Shown: one piece after another, positions 39,125 to 47,980 of the stretch | Position numbering within the stretch: position 1 is the first letter of the stretch | Layout: the number at the start of each line of letters is the position of its first letter | Assembly: GCA_037045455.1 (NCBI GenBank) | Contig: JBAOIN010000011.1 | Location: forward strand, 1-64,000 | Source: JADKAV01 sp037045455 | Lineage (GTDB): Bacteria; Actinomycetota; Actinomycetes; S36-B12; UBA10799 | Direction: 5' to 3' | DNA length: 64,000 bases | Notes under the pieces: generated by a model | Told to the model about the DNA's origin: nothing | The model's database searches: none | Seen by the model: the letters and a program-made list of their open reading frames with translations, nothing else | Position numbers and translations under genes: made by a program

Positions 39125-39233
39125 CCAAACATCCGGATCAGGGCCAGATGCGGCCCATTTCCACACGTCTGGTCGGCCTTCCCACAGACGTATGGATCGG
39201 GGCCGCATGTGGCCCGTATCCGTGGGTTTGGTC
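39124..39233. repeat. Palindromic repeat pair with GGCC-GCATGTGGCC core
   Basis: Two imperfect palindromes in tandem. The second (39186-39232) has the core GGCCGCATGTGGCC flanked by GGATC-like and TTTGG-like arms and matches the element at 58428-58473. It occupies the spacer between the kinase and the VanZ gene. Confidence 0.7.
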
Positions 39234-39268
39234 CGGGATCATGCCGCGCCCCGGCACAATAGTGAGCC

Positions 39269-40336
39269 GTGGGCTGGGTGACGTCGTACGCCGAACCGAT
39301 CGGCAACGCAGCGGTGATCTTCACGGTGATCTGTGCGGTCCTGGCCGCGCCCTACCTCGCCTGGCAGTACCGTCGCCGCGGCACGGTAACGGCGGGCCGG
39401 ACGTGGGCCCAGACCTCGTTCCTGCTCTACCTCATGTGCGCCTGGGCGCTGGTGCTGATGCCGTTCCCCGACGACCCGTGCCGGCGCACCGTGACCCCGC
39501 AGTTGCAGCCGTTCAACTGGCTGCACCTGGCCCGCGCCGGCAGCACCGGGACACTGTCGCTGCTGACCAACCCGAACACCGTGATGTTCGTCTTCAACGT
39601 CGCGCTGCTGTTCCCGCTCGGGGTCTACCTGCGGCGCTGGTTCGGCCGGGGGCTGGTAGTTTCGGCACTCGCCGGCTTCGCAATGTCACTGGCGTTCGAA
39701 GTCACCCAGTACACCGCGATCTTCGGGCTCTACGAGTGCACCTACCGGCAGTTCAACGTCGATGATCTGATCGCCAACACGAGTGGGGCGATCATCGGCT
39801 GGCTGGTGGCGCCGCTGGTCTTCATCGTGCCCCGACGCGGGGCCGAGCCGGTCGCCCCGGACCGGGTGACCGTTCCGCGCCGGGGGCTGTCCTGCGTGCT
39901 GGACTTCTGGATCGCGCTCATCCTGACGTTCCTCGCCACGTCACTGGCCGAGACGTTCTCGCTGCCGGTACCACCCGGGCCGATGTATGTCGTTCTGCTC
40001 GTCACCTGTGCCCTGCTGCCGGCCGTGACCACAGGCCGCACCCCCGGCCAGCTCAGCGTGGGCATGCGGATGGAACCCGGGAATCCGTTGCGCTGGATAT
40101 TGCGAGCGCTGCTGGTGTGGGGGCCGTACCCGGGCTTCTACCTACTCAGCGACTACGGGCTGGCCCATCGCCACGATCCGCTCGGGGTCGCAGCCCTCGC
40201 CACGGCCGGGCTGTGCGTCGTGTGGCCGCTGATCCTGCTGACGGGCATTCACGAACGGCTCTCGGGAACCCGCGCTGTGCCCGACTCGAGTCAGCGCGAC
40301 CTGAAGGCTTCGACCAGTGTCGGCAGCGTCGGATAG
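39269..40336 (+). CDS. VanZ-like membrane protein with C-terminal RDD-like region
   Basis: Membrane protein of 355 residues. The N-terminal half has VanZ-type features (LFPLGVYLRRWFGRGL; FAMSLAFEVTQYTAIFG; RQFNVDDLIANTSGAIIG). The C-terminal half resembles an RDD domain (RRGLSCVLDFWIALILTF; TPGQLSVGMRME). Start GTG 39269 follows a CACAAT box by 8 nt. VanZ relatives affect teicoplanin resistance in some bacteria, but the general role is unclear. Its last 46 nt overlap the convergent sulP gene. Confidence 0.8.
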   Translation: MGWVTSYAEPIGNAAVIFTVICAVLAAPYLAWQYRRRGTVTAGRTWAQTSFLLYLMCAWALVLMPFPDDPCRRTVTPQLQPFNWLHLARAGSTGTLSLLTNPNTVMFVFNVALLFPLGVYLRRWFGRGLVVSALAGFAMSLAFEVTQYTAIFGLYECTYRQFNVDDLIANTSGAIIGWLVAPLVFIVPRRGAEPVAPDRVTVPRRGLSCVLDFWIALILTFLATSLAETFSLPVPPGPMYVVLLVTCALLPAVTTGRTPGQLSVGMRMEPGNPLRWILRALLVWGPYPGFYLLSDYGLAHRHDPLGVAALATAGLCVVWPLILLTGIHERLSGTRAVPDSSQRDLKASTSVGSVG

Positions 40337-41968
40337 ATGTGCTCCAGGCCAACCCGGTCGATGACGGCGGTGCGGGCCAGAGTCTCCTGCAAGTCCTGCT
40401 TGGCACGCACCAGGACGAACCTGACGTCCAGTCGCTCCAGCTCGTCGCACAGGGTCAGCAGCGCGTCCACCCCGGAACTGTCGATCTCGATGATCGCCTC
40501 GCATTGCAGCGCGAACCACTGCAGACCGTCCCGGCGCTCAGCGATGAAAGCGCGGGCATGCTCCAGGAAGTTCTGGGCGTTGGCGAAGAACAGCGGGGAG
40601 TCGTAGCGGAAGATGAGCAGCCCCGGTTCCTCGTGGGAGTCCGGGAAATCCTCGATGTCGTGCATTCCGGCCAGGCCCGGCACGAACCCCAGTGCCGCGG
40701 AGTTGGGCCGCGCGACCTCCACCAGCAGCAGCAGGACCGACAGTCCCACCGCCACTAGCACCCCGTACAGCACTCCCACTACGAGCACCCCGGCCGTGGT
40801 GACGATCGCCAGCCAGAACTCCGAGCGGCGAAACCGCCACAACCTGCGGAAGTCCGCGATATCGATGAGCAGCACCGCCGCATACACCACAAGCGCGCCC
40901 AAGGCGGCCTGCGGCACGACCTGCAGCGCCGGGCCGGCCACGAGCAGCACGATCGCGAGGAAGCCGAACGCCGCGAGCGAGTAACCCTGATCGGTAGCGC
41001 CGGCGGCCCTGGCTACCGCCGAGCGGGAACCGCTGGTGGAAACCGGCATCCCCCGGAACAGCCCGGCGGCCAGGTTGACCAAAGACAGCGCGCGCAGTTC
41101 GGTCTGCGGCACCAGCGCGGGCTCCTCGACCCGGTGGAACGCCCGGCCCGTGAGTGTGGAGTCCGCGTAGGCCACCAGCAGCACCCCAATCGCTGCGATC
41201 AGCAACTGCCCCCACAGGTCGGCAGGAACGGCCGGCAGCGCGGGCGTGGGAAGTCCGGTGGGTACCTCGCCCAGCAGCACCGGACCGTGACCCGCCGCGT
41301 GCAATGCACGCGGAGACCGCGACGCCGACGCCCAGGGCGACCAGTGCCGCGAAGGCTCGCAGCCGCGTGCGGGACAGCAACGCCATCGTGATCAGCACAC
41401 TGGCCGCCACAAGGACTGCCGGCCATTGGACATGCGCGCTAGTCAGCAACCAGATGTGCTCGAAGACCGTATCCGCCTGGGCAGTCGTCGCCCCCAGCAC
41501 CTTGTCCAGTTGACTGTTGATCATCAGCACCGCGATCCCGGCCATGTAACCCACGAGGATGGGCCGGGACAGCAGATCGGCGACGAACGACAGCCGCAAC
41601 AGCGTCGCCACCAGACCGACGAGACCGACGGCCACGGCCAGACCACCGGCCAAGGCAGCCGGACCGGCCCGGCCCTGCGCCACCACGGGCGCGATGACCG
41701 CGGCCGCCATGACGGCCACGCTGGACTCTGGCCCGAAGCTCAGCCAGCGCGACGTTCCGAGCAGGGCATACAGCGGCAGCGCGATCAACGCCGACCACAG
41801 ACCTTGCACGGGCGAGAGTCCCGCGAGGATGGCATAGGCCATGACTTGCGGGACCAGATAGGCGGTGACGGTCAGGCCTGCGATCAGGTTGGGCCGCGAG
41901 AAAGGCCGCAGGTGGGCATCCAGACCGGGCACCCACGTCCGCAGCGTTTCGATCACGCCCCCCAGCAT
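40291..41968 (-). CDS. SulP family anion transporter with STAS domain (one frame break)
   Basis: Inorganic anion permease (sulfate, bicarbonate or similar), about 560 residues. It starts MLGGVIETLRTWVPGLDAHL and contains LTVTAYLVPQVMAYAILAG and SRWLSFGPESSVAVMAAA, the SulP signature region. After a break near 41305 the second part has AAGLFRGMPVSTSGSRSAVA, the final spans, and a C-terminal STAS domain with AIIEIDSSGVDALLTLCDEL. The exact anion cannot be told from sequence. Confidence 0.88.
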
Positions 41969-41995
41969 GCCGAAGTCAGCGAGGTGACGGCCTGA

Positions 41996-42622
41996 TCAGC
42001 CGTAGTACGGGTTCGCCCAGCCCTGGTAAGGACCCCACTCGTTGATCTTGTGCCAGTCCATGATCTCCAGCGCGCCGCCGGGGACGTTGGTGACGACCTT
42101 GCCGTTGCCGACGTACACCGCGATGTGGCCGGCCGGGTTCGACGTTTCCCAGAACATCTGGGCACCGACCGGGATGTCCTTGCTGCCTGGGATGACCCAC
42201 GCCGGCGGCCTTGGCCCGCGCCCATTGCGCGAGGGCGGTGGTCGTGCGGGCGCCCTGTCGCGCCGTACGCGTCGTCGGCCAGCCGCAGGCACTGGTCGGG
42301 GTAACCGGCCATGCCCGACCGGGCCCACGAGAGCAGCCGGGCAACGGCCTCGTTGGCCGAGAACTTGGTGCCGTAGGTGCGGATGCCATCGCTACGTGCG
42401 GCCCGCTTGGCGGCGCCGCGCATCGGCCTTCTGCTGCCAAGCGGCCGCGGCGTCGAAGTCGGCTCCCCCGGCCGCCTCCAGGCTCGGGGCGGCCATGGCT
42501 GCCGCGGCGGACGGCGAGGTCTCGGGCGCAACCGGAGTGTTCGGGGTCACAGCCGCCACCGACGTTGCCATGAGCGGAACCGCGAGGGCTCCAGCCATGA
42601 GCGTCAAGGTGCGGTGATGCAC
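41996..42622 (-). CDS. Secreted papain-fold-like protein, paralog 2 (frame disrupted)
   Basis: Exported protein of about 208 residues. GTG 42622 (after GGAAGGACTGATC) begins a signal sequence (LTLMAGALAVPLMATSVAAV) and an Ala-rich stretch. Three or more frame breaks (near 42420, 42260 and 42195) separate this from DQCLRLADDAYG and from the intact C-terminus GAQMFWETSNPAGHIAVYVG through WGPYQGWANPYYG. It has the same Cys, His and tail motifs as the paralogs at 30017 and 42702. A perfect GTGA-N6-TCAC site is centred 65 bp upstream. Wall hydrolysis is inferred. Confidence 0.68.
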
Positions 42623-42680
42623 GATCAGTCCTTCCTTCGAAGATCAGTCGGGTGGTGCCCGGTCGGCGGTGCGCTTGAAC

Positions 42681-42694
42681 CGTGAACTGCGTCA
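42681..42694. promoter_or_regulatory. CRP-family palindrome upstream of secreted paralog 2
   Basis: GTGAACTGCGTCAC, centred 65 bp upstream of the start at 42622 and just after the stop of paralog 3. Confidence 0.6.
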
Positions 42695-42701
42695 CCCGGG
42701 A

Positions 42702-43232
42702 TTACCGGTAGTACGGTTCCGCCCAGCCGAGGTATGGACCCCACTTGTTCATGACCCGCCAGTTGATCTTCTTGACCCGGCCGCCTGGCATGTTGGTGAC
42801 GGCCTTGCCGTTGCCGACGTAGGTGGCGATATGGCCAGCGGGGTTGGACGTCCGCCAGAACATCTGCGCCCCCACCTGCGGGTTGCGGTCCTTGCGGTGA
42901 GCGAAGCCGTGGTTCTTGGCCCGATGCCACTGCGACAGCGCCGTGCCTGTGCGGCCGCCCTTGGGCTGGTAGGCGTTGTCAGCCAGCCGCAGGCACTGGT
43001 TGTGGTAGCCGCTCTTGCCGCGCTTGGCCCAGTGCTCCAGGCGAGCGGCGGCTCGCTGGGGACTGAAGGTAGTGCCCCGGGTGCGCATGGCCACGGCGCC
43101 CATGGCCTTGGTCTTGACCGACTTCCCGCCCGGTTTCGGCGCGGAATCAGCGCCGAAGGCTGTGGCGGGAGCAGCAGTGACTCCGGTCAGCAGGACCGGG
43201 ACGGCGACGGCCATTGCGATGAGAGGTCGCAT
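42702..43232 (-). CDS. Secreted papain-fold-like protein, paralog 3
   Basis: Exported protein of 176 residues, intact. Signal sequence MRPLIAMAVAVPVLLTGV to APATA, then a Lys-rich segment, then the shared domain: YHNQCLRLADNAYQPKGG (Cys), AHRKDRNPQVGAQMFW, NPAGHIATYVGNGKAVTNMP (His) and WGPYLGWAEPYYR at the end. ATG 43232 follows AGGAGG. It sits in tandem with paralog 2, so the pair looks like a duplication. Two GTGA-N6-TCAC palindromes lie upstream. No named family recognised. Confidence 0.75.
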   Translation of the reverse strand: MRPLIAMAVAVPVLLTGVTAAPATAFGADSAPKPGGKSVKTKAMGAVAMRTRGTTFSPQRAAARLEHWAKRGKSGYHNQCLRLADNAYQPKGGRTGTALSQWHRAKNHGFAHRKDRNPQVGAQMFWRTSNPAGHIATYVGNGKAVTNMPGGRVKKINWRVMNKWGPYLGWAEPYYR

Positions 43233-43299
43233 GTCGGGGCCTCCTGTGAGGGTCGGAAAGTGACACTCACGTCATTCCCGGCCCATACCCGGGCCACGC

Positions 43300-43335
43300 G
43301 TGATCCGGCTCACCGGGGGCTGTGAGCAGGGTCAC
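43300..43335. promoter_or_regulatory. Two tandem CRP-family palindromes upstream of secreted paralog 3
   Basis: GTGATCCGGCTCAC (43300-43313) and GTGAGCAGGGTCAC (43322-43335), centre to centre 22 bp, about two helical turns. They are 74 and 96 bp upstream of ATG 43232. Confidence 0.6.
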
Positions 43336-43464
43336 GCGTGTGGAGAACGCGGCGCTAGATCGGCGCTGCGCTGTTGTCTCTCACACGGAACAACCAGCCT
43401 GCGGGGCGGAAGCGGGCTTAGTCCGCGATCCGTGAGGATTGCGGCTTCACCCACCCGCGCGCAG

Positions 43465-44577
43465 TCAGCGGTTCGTGTACGTCACACCCTGCGCGCGCAC
43501 GATATCCACCAGCTGACCCAGCGGCAGGTTCATGTCCAGCAGGTGCAGACCCCACGCCGACGAGGGCCCCCACTTCAACTTCCGGGACTGTCCGATCGGC
43601 TTGACCATCAGCACGTGAGCACCGTTCGCCGTCACGCACTTGGCCGTGTAACGATCTTTCGGCCGAAGCCAAGGGGTTTTCGCCGTGGGCGGCTTGCCAC
43701 CGAGGACCTGTTGCGCGACAAACCCCAGCGTCCCCGGGATCGGGGTGCCGCGCATGTAGCTGGTCACTTCGGTGCGCTTGTTCTTGGCCAACGACGCGGG
43801 GTTGGTGCAGGCGGCTTCGTAGGTCTGGCCGGCAGGCAGATCGGTGGACCGGACCTTGCCGAAGAACGATGACGCCGGTGGTTTGGTCGCAAACGATCCG
43901 TAGGAGATGACGCAGTTGATCTGTCCTTTGCGGGTGCAGATCGGCACGGAACTGAAGTCGCCGCCCACCGTCTTGCCGGTCGGGACAGCCACCGTGGAGC
44001 CGGTGAGCATCGCCGACAGCATGCGTGAGCGCAGCGCGGCGTCACCGTCGATGCGTTCCTTGATGAGGCGCTTGAGCATGCCCGAGCCTTGCGAGTGGCC
44101 GATCAGCACGAACGGCCGGTCGGGGTTCTCGGCGAGGTAGGCGTCGAAGGCGGTTTCCACATCGCTGTAGGCGTTGTCACGGTCCTGCTGGGTGGCCCCG
44201 CCGCCCAGCAGCGCCGCGAGCGTCAGTTGCCGGTACATCGGCGCGTAGACCTTGCAGACCTGGCTGAACCGTGCCGCCTGGTACTGCGCGATCGAGGTCT
44301 CGGCGGGTTCGATCGCGAGGTTGGCGACCGGGCCCTGCTGCTCGCTCACCGTCGGATACACGTAGAAGCAGTCGATCGCCGGGTCCTGCACTCGCGCCGG
44401 AGTCACCTTCTTGGCCGGCTTGCCGAACGTACGCACCGTGGTCTTCAACGACCCTTCGCAGGGGTTGGCGGCCGCACCAGGCCGGCACAGCCACACGGTG
44501 TCGGCGTGCGCGGCAGTGGGGGCCGCGAGGATGGCGGTGGCCGACGCGATGGGCAGCAGAACGGGGAGCAGGCGCAT
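43465..44577 (-). CDS. DUF3089 family secreted esterase-like protein
   Basis: Exported alpha/beta-hydrolase-like protein, 370 residues. Signal sequence MRLLPVLLPIASATAILAAP. The DUF3089 segments AIDCFYVYPTVSEQQGPVAN and VCKVYAPMYRQLTLAALLGG precede the nucleophile elbow VLIGHSQGSGMLKRL (GHSQG). Later GAHVLMVKPIGQSRKLKWG and WGLHLLDMNL supply a probable catalytic His. Cysteine pairs (CRPGAAANPC; CTRKGQINC) suggest disulfides. Substrate unknown; lipid or cell-wall ester hydrolysis is possible. Confidence 0.8.
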   Translation of the reverse strand: MRLLPVLLPIASATAILAAPTAAHADTVWLCRPGAAANPCEGSLKTTVRTFGKPAKKVTPARVQDPAIDCFYVYPTVSEQQGPVANLAIEPAETSIAQYQAARFSQVCKVYAPMYRQLTLAALLGGGATQQDRDNAYSDVETAFDAYLAENPDRPFVLIGHSQGSGMLKRLIKERIDGDAALRSRMLSAMLTGSTVAVPTGKTVGGDFSSVPICTRKGQINCVISYGSFATKPPASSFFGKVRSTDLPAGQTYEAACTNPASLAKNKRTEVTSYMRGTPIPGTLGFVAQQVLGGKPPTAKTPWLRPKDRYTAKCVTANGAHVLMVKPIGQSRKLKWGPSSAWGLHLLDMNLPLGQLVDIVRAQGVTYTNR

Positions 44578-44618
44578 GAGGCCGAATGTATCCCGCGGTG
44601 CTGGCGCGCGCAGGCAGA

Positions 44619-47459
44619 TCAGCCGTCGATGCGCTTGTCGTAGATCACAGTTCGGTCGCGGCCATCCCGCTTGGCCCGGTACAGCGCCTGGTCCGCGCAG
44701 CGGAACGCGTCGTCGGGATCAGAACCTGGATGCACCATGACGGCGCCTATGCTCAGTGTCACCTCCACGATCTGCCCGTCCACGGTGATCGGATCGCGTA
44801 CGGCCTGCTGCACCTGCTCGGCGATGCGCAGCACATCCTGCTCGGTGTGCACGGCCGGCAGCACGAGTACGAACTCGTCACCCCCGAAGCGGGCCACGAC
44901 ATCGCTGGTCCGCACGCAGTCGCGGATCCGGCGGGCCACGGTGACGATGACCCGGTCACCGATGCCGTGGCCGTAGGAGTCGTTGATGGGTTTGAGCTGG
45001 TCGATATCCGCGAACAGTACGCCGGTGTTCTCCCCGGTCCGAGGTGTCTCACTGAGGATGCCGGCTGTTCGGGCGACCAGTTCCCGGCGGTTGAGCAGTT
45101 CGGTCAGCGAGTCGTGGGTGGCCAGGAAGCGCAGCCGGTCGCGGGCCTGCCGGGACTCCGTGACATCGGCGAACTGTGACACGAAACCCGAGGGACTGCC
45201 GGCCGAGTCCCGCAGCATGGCCACTGACTGCTCGACCACGACCCGGCGGCCGTCGGAACGGATCATCTGGTGGTCCAAGGTCAGAGAGGGCACGATGCCG
45301 GCCAGGATCTGCTCCCGCAACCGGACGTCGAGTTCGTCATCGACCGGGTCGACCACATCGGCCACCCCATGGCTGAGCAGCCATTCTTCGGTGCGCCCCA
45401 GCAGTCGGCACAGCGCGGGATTGACCTCCAGGAACTCCCGCTCCAGGCTGACCACCGCCATACCGGTCGGGGCGCTCTCCATAGCGGTTCGGAACCGTTG
45501 CTCGCTGCGCCGGACCGCCTCTTCGGCCTCCCGTTTGGCGCCGATGTCACGCAGTCGCCCGATGCGACCGACGACCGCGCCCATCGCGTCGGTCACGGCA
45601 CGCGAGGACACGTCGGACCACCGGGGCTGGCCGTCGGCCTGCCGGACCCGGGCCTCGAAGTCCAACACCTCGGGACTGGTCGTATCGAAGGCCGCCTCGG
45701 GCAGGTCCTCACGCCACAGGTAATTGAGGATGGGCGCGCCGACCAGTTCCTCCGGCTTCCACCCGAAGACCTCGGTGACCGACGGTGAGATCCATAGCAG
45801 CCGGCCTTGCGTCGATGCGCGGAAGATCACGTCCAGCGAGTTCTCCGCGAGCAGCCGGTAGTGCTCCTCGCTGGTGGCCAGCGCGCGTCTGGCGACGACC
45901 GATTCTGTGATGTCGGCCACCTGGGACAGGTAGTACAAGAACTCCCCGGCGTCGTCGCGGACGCCGCTCACCGACAGATCCGCCCAGACCACCGTCGAGT
46001 CCGGCTTCAAGTACCGCTTCGTGATCCGGTAGACGTCCCGCTCCCCGCGTCGGACCTGGTCGGCGAGGTTCTGGTCACTGCCGATGTCGTCGGGATGCGT
46101 CAATTCCTGCCAGGACGCCGCAAGCATGGCCTCCTCGGTGCGTCCGAGCATGGCACAGAACGCGGGATTGACCCGCTGCAGTTTCCCATCCGGAGCCACG
46201 ATCGCCATCCCGGTGGCGGCGTCCATCATGGCGTGCCGGAACCGCGCTTCGGATTCCTCGAGCGCGGCTGCGGCATCTTTGGCGTCCTGGATGTCGCGCA
46301 CGGCATCGATTCCGCCGACGATCACGTCGCGGTCGTCGGTGATGGCCTTGCCGATCACTGCCATCCAGCGGTGCTCACCGGTGGCCGTGCGCATCCGGAC
46401 CTCGGCCCGGCCCCGGCGGACATCAGAGGACACCCGCGCCTTCTGGGACATCAGTGCGTGCGCCAGATCGTCGGGGTGCAGGTAGTCGGCGAAACTGGTC
46501 CCGATGACCTGCTCCGGGGAGTACCCGAGCACCCATTCCACCGACGGGCTGACCCATTCGATCCGACCAGCGGGATCGGACTGGAACACCATCTCCGAGG
46601 CGTTCTCGGCCACCAGCCGGTAGTGCTCTTTGGCTTCGGCGATGAGCTGCGCCGCCGCCACCCGCTCGGTCACGTCGCGATACGTGAGAGAGACAAGGTC
46701 CCCCACCCGCACGGCCCGCACGTCGTAGCGGCGAAGCATCCCGGTGTCCACGGTCAAGCCGACGGCGTCGAGGATCAGCGGTTCGCCGGTCGTGAACACG
46801 TGCCGGCACCAGGCGAACATCACTTCCATGGCTTCGCCCCGGGCATTCTCGCGCAACTGCATGCCCTCGAGCTCTGCCCGCGCCTGTCCGAGATACCGCA
46901 CACACGCCTCGTTGACCTGCGTGCAGCGGACGTCCACGAGCCTTCCGGCGTCGTCGCGGACCGCCTCGAAGATCTGCAGCGGGTCGAGCAGTGTTTCCAT
47001 GACGGCCCGGAGCTGCCGTTCGTCGGCGGCGATCCTGCGGTCCCGCTCGAAGCGGTGCGTGACGTCCCACCAGGTGACGATCAGGCCGTCGTCGATCTTC
47101 GCGGCGTTGATGTCGTAGTACATCGTGATCCCCGTCGGCGGGGCCTCGAGGTACTCGAAGTCCTCCAGGATCAGCGGCACGCCGCTTTCCACCACGTGCA
47201 CGAAGCGGTCGAACAGTGCATCGTCGCCGGTCATCGCAGCGATCTCGAACAGCGTCGAGGACAACAGCAGGTCACGGCTCAACCGGTAGTCACGCGCGGC
47301 GGCCTCGTTCACGGCTGCGTACCGGAAGTCGACGATAACCCCGGCATCGTCACGCACAGCGATCAGCCGGATGTAGGGGTCGATGAGGTTCTCGACATCA
47401 ATGACCTCACGCCCGGCCGCGCCGTGTGTGGCGCCGGCCGCCGGCTGTGGGTGCCTCAT
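44619..47459 (-). CDS. Diguanylate cyclase with six PAS-type sensor domains
   Basis: Cytoplasmic signalling enzyme of 946 residues predicted to make cyclic di-GMP. No membrane span is seen. Six PAS-like units run from about residues 25 to 775, marked by repeated forms such as AENASEMVFQSDPAGRIEWV, AATGMAIVAPDGKLQRVNPA and APTGMAVVSLEREFLEVNPA. The GGDEF domain follows: FADIDQLKPINDSYGHGIGD, then RTSDVVARFGGDEF, with GGDEF at about residue 860. RTSD placed five residues before GGDEF is the inhibitory RxxD site, so product feedback is expected. No EAL domain is present. ATG 47459 is followed at once by a Pro/Ala-rich start. Confidence 0.92.
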   Translation of the reverse strand: MRHPQPAAGATHGAAGREVIDVENLIDPYIRLIAVRDDAGVIVDFRYAAVNEAAARDYRLSRDLLLSSTLFEIAAMTGDDALFDRFVHVVESGVPLILEDFEYLEAPPTGITMYYDINAAKIDDGLIVTWWDVTHRFERDRRIAADERQLRAVMETLLDPLQIFEAVRDDAGRLVDVRCTQVNEACVRYLGQARAELEGMQLRENARGEAMEVMFAWCRHVFTTGEPLILDAVGLTVDTGMLRRYDVRAVRVGDLVSLTYRDVTERVAAAQLIAEAKEHYRLVAENASEMVFQSDPAGRIEWVSPSVEWVLGYSPEQVIGTSFADYLHPDDLAHALMSQKARVSSDVRRGRAEVRMRTATGEHRWMAVIGKAITDDRDVIVGGIDAVRDIQDAKDAAAALEESEARFRHAMMDAATGMAIVAPDGKLQRVNPAFCAMLGRTEEAMLAASWQELTHPDDIGSDQNLADQVRRGERDVYRITKRYLKPDSTVVWADLSVSGVRDDAGEFLYYLSQVADITESVVARRALATSEEHYRLLAENSLDVIFRASTQGRLLWISPSVTEVFGWKPEELVGAPILNYLWREDLPEAAFDTTSPEVLDFEARVRQADGQPRWSDVSSRAVTDAMGAVVGRIGRLRDIGAKREAEEAVRRSEQRFRTAMESAPTGMAVVSLEREFLEVNPALCRLLGRTEEWLLSHGVADVVDPVDDELDVRLREQILAGIVPSLTLDHQMIRSDGRRVVVEQSVAMLRDSAGSPSGFVSQFADVTESRQARDRLRFLATHDSLTELLNRRELVARTAGILSETPRTGENTGVLFADIDQLKPINDSYGHGIGDRVIVTVARRIRDCVRTSDVVARFGGDEFVLVLPAVHTEQDVLRIAEQVQQAVRDPITVDGQIVEVTLSIGAVMVHPGSDPDDAFRCADQALYRAKRDGRDRTVIYDKRIDG

Positions 47460-47520
47460 GGCCCGTCCCTTCCCGCTCCCACACGGTACGGGTCGCAGCG
47501 GGCGAGGTTTCCAGTCCGCG

Positions 47521-47980
47521 CTACCCCTGCAGGGCGGTGAAGGCCGCCAGGATTCCGCGCTGCCCGGTCATGATCTTGCGCTGGGCGGTGGCGAGGTCGA
47601 ACCACGCGGCGCCGTCGGTCTCCGGGAACTCCCGGTACTCCCCGGACCCGTGCGGCCACTCCAGCGTGAACATGTTGCTGGAGACGAACCGCAGGTCGGC
47701 ATCGGTGTGCACCGCGAAGACTCGGACTCGCTTGCCGCTGGGCATCCGGTGCTCACCGACGTCCAGGACCTCTCCGGCGGGTGCGGGCAGGCCCACTTCC
47801 TCCTCGAACTCCCGGCGGGCCACCTGCCAGGGTTCCTCGGTCGTGGGGTCGTACTCGCCCTTCGCGACCGACCAGGCACCGTCGTCCTTGTGCGCCCAGA
47901 ACGGCCCGGCCATGTGGACCAGGAAGATCTCGACGCGTCCCGGTTGTCCGGTAGGGCAGCAGGCCGGCGCTGAAGCGCAC
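47521..47980 (-). CDS. Nudix hydrolase (one frame break)
   Basis: Small Nudix pyrophosphohydrolase of about 153 residues. The N-terminus VRFSAGLLPYR is in one frame, and after a break near 47950 the protein continues RVEIFLVHMAGPFWAHKDDG. The Nudix box is complete: GEYDPTTEEPWQVARREFEEEVG, read as G-x5-E-x7-REFEEEVG. GTG 47980 lies directly after the efflux pump gene. The substrate cannot be inferred. Confidence 0.82.

Noticed and set aside
43258..43272. GTGACACTCAC as a further CRP-type site
   Set aside because: The half-sites are only three bases apart, so the spacing does not fit the N6 consensus.
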